From Phaeodactylibacter xiamenensis (GTDB lineage Bacteria > Bacteroidota > Bacteroidia > Chitinophagales > Saprospiraceae): 64,000 nucleotides of DNA. Both the position numbers and the translations under genes were made by a program. The stretch spans positions 186,001 through 250,000 of the forward strand of contig NZ_JPOS01000083.1 of NCBI RefSeq assembly GCF_000759025.1. Reading direction: 5' to 3'. Shown here piece by piece: positions 33,262 to 42,000 of this stretch. The notes beneath the pieces were generated by a model. That model worked only from the letters and a program-made list of their open reading frames with translations. It did not search any database and was not told where the DNA came from. The stretch's first letter is position 1; each line of letters begins with the position of its first letter.

Positions 33262-34044
33262 ATGCTTAAAATACTCAAATACAGTACCTACGACCTGCTC
33301 AGAAGCCGCTGGGCATACCTTTACCTGGCATTCTTCCTGCTCTTCAGCGGCGGGCTGCTCTACCTAAGCGGTGATGTTTCCAAAGTCGTCATCAGTCTGA
33401 TGAATGTCATCCTTATCCTTTGCCCGCTTATCGCTACCATGTTCGGCGTGATGTACTACTACAACTCCCGGGAGTTCACCGAGCTGCTGCTGGCGCAGCC
33501 TATCCGGAGGCGTACCATCTTCTGGGGGCAATACCTCGGGCTGGCAATCTCGCTTTCAGTAAGCCTGGTCATCGGCATTGGCATCCCCTTTGTCGCGTAT
33601 GGCATACTGCACGGGCCGGAAACCTGGAACTTCTTCACACTGATCAGCAACGGCGTTCTGCTCACCTTTATCTTCTCGGGCCTGGCCTTTCTGATCGGTT
33701 TGAAAAACGAGAATAAAATCCGCGGCTTCGGCCTGGCTATCGTACTCTGGCTCTTCTTTGCGGTAGTGTACGATGGGCTCTTTTTGCTGTCGCTCATCCT
33801 TTTCAAAGAGTATCCACTGGAGGGCTTCTCGCTGGCCGCTACCGTTCTCAACCCCATCGACCTGAGCCGGATCATGATCCTGTTAAAACTCGATATCTCT
33901 GCCCTGATGGGCTATACCGGAGCCGTATTCCAGAAGTTTCTGGGTACCGCGCTTGGCATGGGCCTGTCGCTCCTCACTTTGGCGCTCTGGACCGGTCTGC
34001 CGGTTTGGACCATACAGCGGGCCGCGAAGCAGAAAGACTTTTAG
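33262..34044 (+). CDS. nosY: NosY ABC transporter permease
   Basis: The 260-residue protein has six hydrophobic helices, the first at residues 17-35 (WAYLYLAFFLLFSGGLLYLSG) and the last near 235-252. The segment MYYYNSREFTELLLAQPIRR, before the third helix, is typical of NosY. It pairs with NosF and lies 11 bases after it. Confidence 0.93.
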   Translation: MLKILKYSTYDLLRSRWAYLYLAFFLLFSGGLLYLSGDVSKVVISLMNVILILCPLIATMFGVMYYYNSREFTELLLAQPIRRRTIFWGQYLGLAISLSVSLVIGIGIPFVAYGILHGPETWNFFTLISNGVLLTFIFSGLAFLIGLKNENKIRGFGLAIVLWLFFAVVYDGLFLLSLILFKEYPLEGFSLAATVLNPIDLSRIMILLKLDISALMGYTGAVFQKFLGTALGMGLSLLTLALWTGLPVWTIQRAAKQKDF

Positions 34045-34080
34045 GGCGTGGGAATTAGGAAATATTAAAAAACACAAATC

Positions 34081-34782
34081 ATGCAACGTATTTTTTCAAT
34101 AGCGATCATCTTTTTACCGGCTTTAGCGCAGGCGCAGCCGAACGGCAGCATACTAAGCAGCTGGAGCAGCCTTGAAATCTTCCTGGCAGGCATAGGAGCT
34201 TTGGTAGCGCTGGTACTAATGGTACAGACAATAGCGCTTTACGACAGTACCGCTGGCCTCATCAAGCTCGAATCAGAGGGGGCGGAGGCTTACAAGCGCT
34301 TTCAGCAAAAACGTACAAGGCGCATGGCGTTGCGCTATGCGGGCTTTATTGGTGCAACCTTGCTCGCCATCGTTGGGCTGATGAATATACCAACCGGGGC
34401 CGGTACAGCAGAAGATATCTCTAATGTAAATGCGGAAGCTGAAACCGAGGTGCCCCCTACCGCGCCAATTATCGATGAAACCACTGTCACTATGCTGACC
34501 GATGAGCAGTCCCTCGCCATTGGGCAGTCCATTTTTGACAGCTCCTGTGCTTCCTGCCATGGCCCGAAAGGGGAAGGCGGAGTTGGCCCGATGCTAACTG
34601 ATGAGGAGTGGATACACGGTGGCACGATCACCGATGTATTTACGACCATCCGCGATGGAGTGCCGGAAAAAGGGATGATCGCCTGGGAGAGTCAGCTCAG
34701 CGCAAAAAATATTCAACAGGTCGCCAGTTACATCCTTCAGATGGAAGGAAGCGCCGGCGCGCCGTTAAGCAGTATTGATTAA
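34081..34782 (+). CDS. Membrane-anchored cytochrome c (CcoP-like domain)
   Basis: The 233-residue protein has a signal-like N-terminus, a membrane segment at about residues 33-55 (EIFLAGIGALVALVLMVQTIALY) and another at about 82-100 (LRYAGFIGATLLAIVGLMN). The C-terminal cytochrome c domain has SSCASCHGPKGEGGVGPMLTD, and Met in KGMIAW as the likely sixth ligand. The plan recalls the subunit III of cbb3 oxidases, but no oxidase is nearby, so it probably carries electrons between the quinol pool and NosZ. Confidence 0.85.
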   Translation: MQRIFSIAIIFLPALAQAQPNGSILSSWSSLEIFLAGIGALVALVLMVQTIALYDSTAGLIKLESEGAEAYKRFQQKRTRRMALRYAGFIGATLLAIVGLMNIPTGAGTAEDISNVNAEAETEVPPTAPIIDETTVTMLTDEQSLAIGQSIFDSSCASCHGPKGEGGVGPMLTDEEWIHGGTITDVFTTIRDGVPEKGMIAWESQLSAKNIQQVASYILQMEGSAGAPLSSID

Positions 34783-34802
34783 TATCAAAAGCCATTAGAA
34801 CT

Positions 34803-35528
34803 ATGAATTTTGACAAAGCAAAAACCGTGGGCGAAATCGTCGCGGACAACTACCGGGCTGCCGAAGTCTTTAAGTCCTTCGGTATCGACTTCTGCTGCGG
34901 TGGAGGTAAAACAGTAGCAGAGGTATGCCAGGCAAAGGGCGTGGACTATACCGCCCTTGAGCGGCAGTTCCTGGAATTGGATAAGCAACGCAGCGATGCG
35001 CCGGCACATAATTTCAAATCCTGGCAGCCGTCCTTTTTAATTGATTACATCGTTAATGTCCACCATACATACGTGACGGAGAAGGTTCCACTGCTCAAAC
35101 AGTACGCAGCCAAGGTAGCCAAGGTACATAAAGACAGTATTCCGGCTTCGAAGGAGGTCAAAACTTACCTGGATGCGCTCAGCGAAGAGTTGCTGGATCA
35201 TTTACAAAAAGAAGAACGTGTACTCTTCCCGTATATCAAACGGCTGGAAGCTGCTATCCAACAACCCACTGCGGACCGAAGCGCGTTCAAAGGCGTGAGT
35301 GGCCCCATCGGGCAGATGGAGCTGGAGCACGAATTCGCCGGGGAAATGATGAGCAAAATCCGCGCCGCCACAGATGATTTCACACCACCGGACTTTGCCT
35401 GCAATACCGTGCGTGTGCTGTACAAAATGCTGGAAGAGTTCGAGCGTGACTTACATCAGCATGTCCATCTGGAAAATAACGTATTATTCCCCCGCGCCCT
35501 GAAAATGGAAGCGCAACTGACCGCATAA
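34803..35528 (+). CDS. ric: RIC/ScdA/YtfE-type di-iron Fe-S cluster repair protein
   Basis: The protein has 241 residues. Its N-terminal ScdA_N domain shows AAEVFKSFGIDFCCGGGKTVAEVC. A hemerythrin-like domain with iron ligands follows: YIVNVHHTYVTEK, LSEELLDHLQKEERVLFPYI, MELEHEFAGEMM and DLHQHVHLENNVLFPRAL. The protein repairs Fe-S clusters damaged by NO or oxidants. Its place in the nos operon fits protection during denitrification. Confidence 0.95.
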   Translation: MNFDKAKTVGEIVADNYRAAEVFKSFGIDFCCGGGKTVAEVCQAKGVDYTALERQFLELDKQRSDAPAHNFKSWQPSFLIDYIVNVHHTYVTEKVPLLKQYAAKVAKVHKDSIPASKEVKTYLDALSEELLDHLQKEERVLFPYIKRLEAAIQQPTADRSAFKGVSGPIGQMELEHEFAGEMMSKIRAATDDFTPPDFACNTVRVLYKMLEEFERDLHQHVHLENNVLFPRALKMEAQLTA

Positions 35529-35537
35529 TTTTGTGCC

Positions 35538-35921
35538 ATGATCAAAAAAGTCTTCCTGCCGCTGATGTTACTGGCCCTGGTCCTGCAGACCGGCAGGGAG
35601 GCTTTACTTTTTGCCTGGTACCACTACAACCTGTCCGGTTTTGAACAGCGCTTTTGTGAAAACATTGACGAACCACAGCTGGAGTGCCATGCAAAGTGCC
35701 AGCTGGAGGAAATGGTGGAATCGGACCCTTTACAGCCCAACCCACAAAATAACAACCTGCTACAGTGGATACAATTGCTACAACTTTACAGTGCATTCCC
35801 CATGACAGAAATCCATGGCATCGACAAGCCCGGATTTGAAGAAACAATTGATGGTTTGTTTGACTACGCCTTTCTCTACAGCCATTCCTACCACCAGAGG
35901 CCACTCAAACCACCGCAGTAA
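35538..35921 (+). CDS. Small exported cysteine protein beside the copper receptor
   Basis: The 127 residues have an N-terminal helix (VFLPLMLLALVLQTGREALLF) and three cysteines C40, C50 and C54 in the pattern RFCENIDEPQLECHAKCQLEEM. This FCxNxDxPxLxCxxKCxLxxM pattern is common in small Bacteroidota proteins encoded before TonB receptors for metals. Cys/His ligands suggest copper handling. No family name can be given. Confidence 0.7.
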   Translation: MIKKVFLPLMLLALVLQTGREALLFAWYHYNLSGFEQRFCENIDEPQLECHAKCQLEEMVESDPLQPNPQNNNLLQWIQLLQLYSAFPMTEIHGIDKPGFEETIDGLFDYAFLYSHSYHQRPLKPPQ

Positions 35922-35975
35922 GCCATCCCTCACCCCTTACATACTCACGTACTCACATACTTAAAACTTACTGCA

Positions 35976-38264
35976 ATGAAACGCACCATCATCAGTACCC
36001 TGGCAATGCTATGCCTTGCCCTGAGCAGCCTGTCTGCCCAAAATCACCAATGCAACTGCCGCGGGCAGGTCATCGACCAAAACACACAGCAACCCATTCC
36101 CTACGCCGTGGTAGAAGTGAACGGCACCTATCAATACACCGACGAAAAAGGACAGTTTGAACTAAGCGGGCACGAAATGCCCATGCAGCTTTGCGCCTCC
36201 CAAATGGGCTACGGCAAAGCGCACAAAGAAATGACGAGCTGCAGCCAAACCATGGTCTTCCTTGCGCTCCCGCCCAAGCCGCTGGAGCTGTCGACCATCA
36301 CCGTGGAAGGCGACAGAGGGGCAAGCACGCCACTCTCAACCGTAGTGCAGGATAACGCCCAATTGGTCAGCCAGCCCGTAGACATCGGCGACCTCCTGCG
36401 GGAGCAGCCAGGTTTCGGGCTCATCAAGCGGGGTGGCTATGCGCTGGACCCGGTATTCCGCAGCTTCAAAGCCGAGCAGCTGAATATCATCTATGATGGG
36501 GGCGTACAGGTCGTGCATGCCTGCCCCGGCCGTATGGACCCCATTTCCACCCACGTCAACCCCAGCGAAATCAAGGCGCTGGAGATCGTAAAGGGCCCTT
36601 TCAGCGTACGGCATGGACAGACGATGGGCGGTGTGGTCAATATCGTAACCGACGATCAGGCACCGGCACCCGGTTGGGGTGGCTTTGCGGAAGTGGGCTA
36701 CGAAAGCAATGGCGATTCCCGCCTGACGCAAGCCGGCCTTGAGTACAGCACTGGCATAGCCGACTTCTCCGTGAGCGGCGGATGGAAGGATTTTGGCAAC
36801 TACCAAAGCGGGGATGGCACCACAATACCCTCGGCATTCCGGGCCTACGACTACAGCCTGAGCGCAGGGCTTTCGCCAAATGCCAATCAGCGGCTACAGG
36901 CGAGCTGGCGGCAGAGTTTTGGCCGCGACATCCTGCACGCGGGCCTGATGATGGACACCGACTCCGACGATGCCAGCGTATTCTCCCTCGACTACAAAGT
37001 GCAAAACCTGAGCCCAAAGCTGTACGGACTGACTGCAAAAGCCTACGGATCGCAGGTAGACCATGTGATGAGCAATGCGCGCCGCCCCAACTTCATGATG
37101 GTGGAAGCAGTGGCTACCGTACAGTCCCAAACGCTTGGCGGCAAAGTGGAAGCTAACTGGCTGCCCGGCGCAAAGAGCATCCTCTACACCGGGCTCGACT
37201 ACCGCCGCATCAGCCGCAGCGGGGAGCGCGTACGGACCATCAAACGCCACATGATGACCGGTGAGCCTCTCCCCCAGCCTATGGTTTCTACTGACCCCAT
37301 TTGGCAGGATGCTTACATCAATGACGTGGGGGCCTATGCCGAATATCGCTTACTTATCAGCGACCGGCTGAGCTGGAACAGCGGCCTGAGGCTGGATTGG
37401 GTAAACGCTAATAGTAATGCCCCCGCCCCCGGATTCACGGAACAGTACGGCCTTCTTGATGCGCAAAACGACCTCAACCTCAGCCTGAACAGCTCCCTGC
37501 ATGCCCAATTGTCGGACGAGTGGAGCCTGCAGCTGGCAATAGGCAGGGGCACCCGCTCCGCCAATATGATTGAGCGGTACATCTACCATTTCAATGTAGG
37601 TGTCGACCCCTTCGAGTACCTCGGTAACCCCAACCTGAAGCCCGAAGCGAATCATCAGGCAGAGCTTTCCGTCCGCTGTGAGGGCGAGCGCTGGCAGGCC
37701 GGAGGGAACGTCTTCTACTCCCTGCTGACCGACTACATCACGGCAGCCGTAGACAGCACCCTGCCCCGGAAGTATATGCCAATGAGCGAGCCCCGCTTCG
37801 CCCGCCGCTTCACGAATATCGACCGGGCGATGCAGGCTGGCTTTGAATGGGATGCAGCTTACCGCTTCAATGATCAGCTAAGCGTCTACACCCTCGGTGC
37901 CTACACCCACGCCCACAATCAGGACTGGGACGAGCCGCTGGCGCAAGTCACGCCCCTGGAAGGGAGCCTGGGCATCAAATATCAGCGCGGCCGCTGGTGG
38001 GCCGACCTGCGCAGCCGCTTTGTAGCGGAGCAGAACCGGGTCTCCCCCACCTTCGGCGAAACTACAACGCCTGGTTTCCAGACGTATGACCTGCGGATGG
38101 GCGCGGAAGTGCTGCCGGGCCTGAATCTCGGCTTCTCCGTTCTCAATATTCTGGATGCCAACTACTACGAGCACCTGAGCTGGGCCTACCGCAATATGCC
38201 GGAACAGGGTATCCTGTACGAGCCGGGCCGCAATTTCGCGCTGCTGCTGAAGTATAATTTTTAA
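35976..38264 (+). CDS. TonB-dependent copper receptor similar to NosA/OprC
   Basis: The 762-residue outer-membrane receptor has a signal peptide (STLAMLCLALSSLSAQ), a CarboxypepD_reg-like N-terminal domain (residues about 25-100), a plug domain (residues about 110-225) with VKGPFSVRHGQTMGGVVNIVT, and a beta barrel. The plug contains VHACPGRMDPIS, in which Cys183 and Met187 form a CxxxM motif. His363-Val-Met365 (VDHVMSN) forms HxM at exactly 180 residues after Cys183. OprC/NosA of Pseudomonas binds copper with CxxxM and HxM ligands at the same spacing. The place in the nos operon supports copper uptake for NosZ. Confidence 0.88.
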   Translation: MKRTIISTLAMLCLALSSLSAQNHQCNCRGQVIDQNTQQPIPYAVVEVNGTYQYTDEKGQFELSGHEMPMQLCASQMGYGKAHKEMTSCSQTMVFLALPPKPLELSTITVEGDRGASTPLSTVVQDNAQLVSQPVDIGDLLREQPGFGLIKRGGYALDPVFRSFKAEQLNIIYDGGVQVVHACPGRMDPISTHVNPSEIKALEIVKGPFSVRHGQTMGGVVNIVTDDQAPAPGWGGFAEVGYESNGDSRLTQAGLEYSTGIADFSVSGGWKDFGNYQSGDGTTIPSAFRAYDYSLSAGLSPNANQRLQASWRQSFGRDILHAGLMMDTDSDDASVFSLDYKVQNLSPKLYGLTAKAYGSQVDHVMSNARRPNFMMVEAVATVQSQTLGGKVEANWLPGAKSILYTGLDYRRISRSGERVRTIKRHMMTGEPLPQPMVSTDPIWQDAYINDVGAYAEYRLLISDRLSWNSGLRLDWVNANSNAPAPGFTEQYGLLDAQNDLNLSLNSSLHAQLSDEWSLQLAIGRGTRSANMIERYIYHFNVGVDPFEYLGNPNLKPEANHQAELSVRCEGERWQAGGNVFYSLLTDYITAAVDSTLPRKYMPMSEPRFARRFTNIDRAMQAGFEWDAAYRFNDQLSVYTLGAYTHAHNQDWDEPLAQVTPLEGSLGIKYQRGRWWADLRSRFVAEQNRVSPTFGETTTPGFQTYDLRMGAEVLPGLNLGFSVLNILDANYYEHLSWAYRNMPEQGILYEPGRNFALLLKYNF

Positions 38265-38284
38265 GAAAAAGTATTGATGGTTGT

Positions 38285-38323
38285 ACGCCGGGCTGCTGTG
38301 GTTGGCAGCCCGGTGTTTTATTT
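38285..38323. terminator. Terminator after the copper receptor, shared with the convergent RDD gene
   Basis: ACGCCGGGCTGC and GCAGCCCGGTGT pair across an 8-base loop, followed by TTTTATTTTTT. The stop of the convergent gene lies within the tail. Confidence 0.85.
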
Positions 38324-38776
38324 TTTGACAACCAGCGTTTTCGCCATCTTATCATGCCACCCCTGCCGGTTCTTATCAAACAGCACCCAAAGGAAGCCAA
38401 GGGCAAAAACCGAGATGGAGATAAGCTTACCAAAGTTGCGGATAAAAGATGCTTTAAGGCTAAGCCGCTGCCCGGTGTAGCCGCCAACGCTTAAGCCCAA
38501 TGCCCGTTTCCCAAGGGTCCCTTGACTAGGTGAAGACTCCATAAAAGCGGCGTAGACCACATAGAGCAGAAAACTAATATTCCTAATCAAGGTCCGCTGA
38601 GACATGAAGGCCTTCCGGGCTTCGAGGTCATTGGGTGCACGCTCTAAATAGTTGTGCAGCAAGGCATCGAATCCGAAGAAAAAGTAAAAAATAGCAGCTA
38701 CAATGAGTGTAATTGGCAATGCATCAATCAAGTAGGCCAGCAGTCGCTGCCCAAAGGAGGCTAGTGAAGCGTTCAT
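38318..38776 (-). CDS. RDD family membrane protein
   Basis: From the chosen ATG at 38776 the protein has about 152 residues; an ATG at 38836 would add 20 charged residues without a family match. Near the start is the RDD motif region ASFGQRLLAYLIDALPITLIVAAIFYFFF, and two more helices follow (NISFLLYVVYAAFMESS and LISISVFALGFLWVLF). GTLGKRALGLSV is also typical. RDD proteins are small membrane proteins, some of them Na+/H+ antiporters; the role here is unknown. Confidence 0.85.
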   Translation of the reverse strand: MNASLASFGQRLLAYLIDALPITLIVAAIFYFFFGFDALLHNYLERAPNDLEARKAFMSQRTLIRNISFLLYVVYAAFMESSPSQGTLGKRALGLSVGGYTGQRLSLKASFIRNFGKLISISVFALGFLWVLFDKNRQGWHDKMAKTLVVKK

Positions 38777-38923
38777 AACTGAGGGATTTTGTTTTTCCAC
38801 AAATTTAAGCTTTTGAATAAAAAGCCGTTTCTGCACTTTATTCTGTACTTTTAGTCCTAATTGTGTACATGCTTTTTTTTATCTGGTGTTTCAGATTGTG
38901 ATCATTCTAAGGGTGTTTCATCC

Positions 38924-38931
38924 TACTTTTG
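38924..38931 (+). promoter_or_regulatory. Candidate -7 element of the 2450-residue gene
   Basis: TACTTTTG fits TAnnTTTG and lies 95 bases before the start codon. A -33 TTG is present at 38896-38898 but with spacing longer than usual. Confidence 0.4.
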
Positions 38932-39025
38932 CTTTATAACGACCTGTTCTTGATCCTTTTCTATTTCAGACAGCTTGGCATGTAATTATTAACGACCTAA
39001 TTTTTTTCAAACAAATCGTGATCTT

Positions 39026-42000
39026 ATGGAAAAAACGAAGTTTACTTTCGTTTCTCCGTCGCGGCTGGCAGGCGCATTTGCGTTCGCGCTGTTGACTTTC
39101 CTGGGCCTTCCACAGGCTTTTGCACAGGATTGTCCAACACCATCGAACGTAGACGTGAGCTACAACTGTGATGGAGTCGTTGTACTGGACTGGGACATTA
39201 CGGACCCAAGCGGCCTGGTACAATCTTACACCGTTGACATCGAGAATGGCAATCAGCCGGTTGTCGACTTTGTCAACATGACTTCTACTGAGCTGACTAT
39301 TGTTGCAGGTACCCTGACACCAGGCACGACTTACAACTACGCAATTACTGCGAACTGTGCAGCTTCCAATGTTTCATCTGCAACTGGCCAAATCGATGGC
39401 GCGGACATTCAGGACCGCCAGCCAACGATTTCTATCACCAACGTGAACAACCCAGTTTGCCCGGGCGACGAGTTCTCCGGCAGCTTCACTGTTACGGTGA
39501 ATGATGATTGTGGCGCTTCCTACAATATCTCTGTAGGCGGGACCACTTTCTTCAACGTGCCAGCAGGCTTTGGAATTGTTTTCGGTGGCCTCAACGCAGC
39601 AGTGGGCGGTACGACTTACACGGTGAACCTCTCCTTGTCTTCAGCAGGCGGCTGCCAGTTTAACACAGACCAGACGGGCTGTGTTTCTTCTGTTTCAGCA
39701 ACTCAGACGCTGACGCCATCCGACAGCCAGGCACCAGGTATGGACGTGACTGCAGCCGGTGGTGTTGACCTGGGCTCAGGCGCGGTACTTACTTACACTC
39801 CGCCAGAGGGCGAGTGTGGCGTACAGCTGCTTTGGTCTGTGTTCCCATTCGACAACTGCGGTGGGCCATCTGATATTGACTTCACAGCGAGTGTGACCAA
39901 TAACAACCTTGGCGTATTCCCAACAGCTTCAGTAACTCAGGATGCAGTAGACGCGGCTTACGCTGTGAATATCTTCGCTGCAGTGGGCACGAACGTTGTT
40001 ACGCTTAGCGCAACCGATGAGAATGGCAACAACACGACCCTGACTTACACTATCGAAGTACTGGATGTGCGTATCCCTGAGATTTACGGCCCTGGCGACA
40101 TGCAGGTTCAAATCCCGGCTTGCCAGGATGAAGGCGTGCCTGTAAACTGGACAGTATCTACAGTTGATGACTGTGATATTACACCAGATCTGGTACAGAC
40201 AGCTGGCCCATCTTCCGGCAGCACGCTGACAGCAGGTACTTACACGGTATCTTACACTTCTACTGACGATTCTGGCAATACTGCTTCCTACAGCTTCGAT
40301 ATCGAAGTGACGCAGGCAGCAAGCCCGGCTCCAATTGTAGACGTATCAGGCAATGGCCAGTTCAACGTACCAGCTTGTGAGGACAACGCAGAGGTTGTGT
40401 TCTCTGGCAACGTATATGACTGTGACCTGACAGTATTCAACTTCAATCCTGCGGACCTGACCGTTAGTGGTGCAGATGTAGCGATCAGCTACTTCCTGCC
40501 ACAGGAAGACTATGTATACTTCGAGGCTACCGGCAACCTTGAGCCAGGTGATTACCTCATCTCAGTAAGCTACCAGGGCGTAACTGTAGACCACGCGGTT
40601 TCTGTTATCCAGGATGCGAACCAGCCTGCAACGGTCACGATGCCCGGCAACCTTGCATTCCTTGAGCCACTGTGTGCTGATGGAGCAGACCTGAGCTTCC
40701 AGGTACAGATCACAGACGACTGTGATGCAGACCTTAGCGGTGCTACCTTCACACTGAACGGCGGTGCTGCACCTGCAGTTGACGCAGCCGCTTCTGATGA
40801 GGCAAATGGCCTTTACGTATGGAACCTTGCTGGTATCCCAGCGGGCTCTTACACACTGGTTGCTACATTTGAAGATAGCAACGGTGCACTATCAGAAGGC
40901 ACTGCTACCTTCACGGTAACAGACCAGCCTGACAACTCTGCTCCGATCATCATCTACCCATCACAGAACATCAATATTGCACTGGACCCATGTGCTGAGA
41001 ACGCAGTAGCTTCTCAGGTTTTCCAGATCACAGCGATTGACAACTGCGATGGCGACCTTGACCCAACTGTATCTGTTTCTGCAGGTACAGGTTCTGTTAC
41101 TGCAGTACCAGGCGGCTATGTATTCATGGGCGGCCTTGGCGTGCACACGATCACAATTACAGCGACTGATGCAGCTGGCAACAGCCGCACGGAGTCCTTC
41201 GCTATCAACGTAACTCAGGCGCCTGCACCACAGGAGAATCTGGCTTGCAACGATAACATCAACGTTACGCTTGACGACAACTGCTCACGCGTAATCACTG
41301 CGGATATGGTACTGGAAGGCAACTTCGGCTGCTTCGAGGAGTCTGACTTTGCGGTCAACATCGTAAACGACGACAACCCTGCGAACGGCAATATCCTGGA
41401 CGGCCACGGCCAGTTCATCTATGAAATTGACTTTGCAACAACTGCTCAGCCTGTGGTTGGCTTTACTGGTGATTTTGCACCGGGTAACTGGAGCATCCTT
41501 CAGCAGAATAATGGTTCTGTATCCTTTGCTGCTAATGGCGCTTCTGTTGACTTTGACGGCCCTGATGGAATTGGCTGTTTCGGAACGGGTGCCGAGGCAT
41601 CTATTGCCATTGCAATGCCTAATGATGGAAATGTCACTTTTGACTACGATTACACTAGCCTCGATATATTCGGTTCTGGCTGGGATGCGTTCATCGCACT
41701 CGTTGATGCTAATGGCAATGTAACAGTCTTAGTAAATACGATCAACAGTGTTAATGCAGCGGGTACTGTAAACGTAGACGTTGCAGCTGGTGACGTACTG
41801 GCTATTGGAGTTGCATCTGTAGATTGTACCTTAGGCCCAGGCGTTGCAACAGTCGACAACTTCGTCTTCTCTCCATTGACACCAGACGCAGCAGGCTTCG
41901 AGCCATGCTGGGGCTATGTTACCGGCGAAGACAAGACGGCACCAGTTATCGAGTGCCCGGACGACACAGACGTAGCGACTGTCAGTGTGCCTGTACAAAC

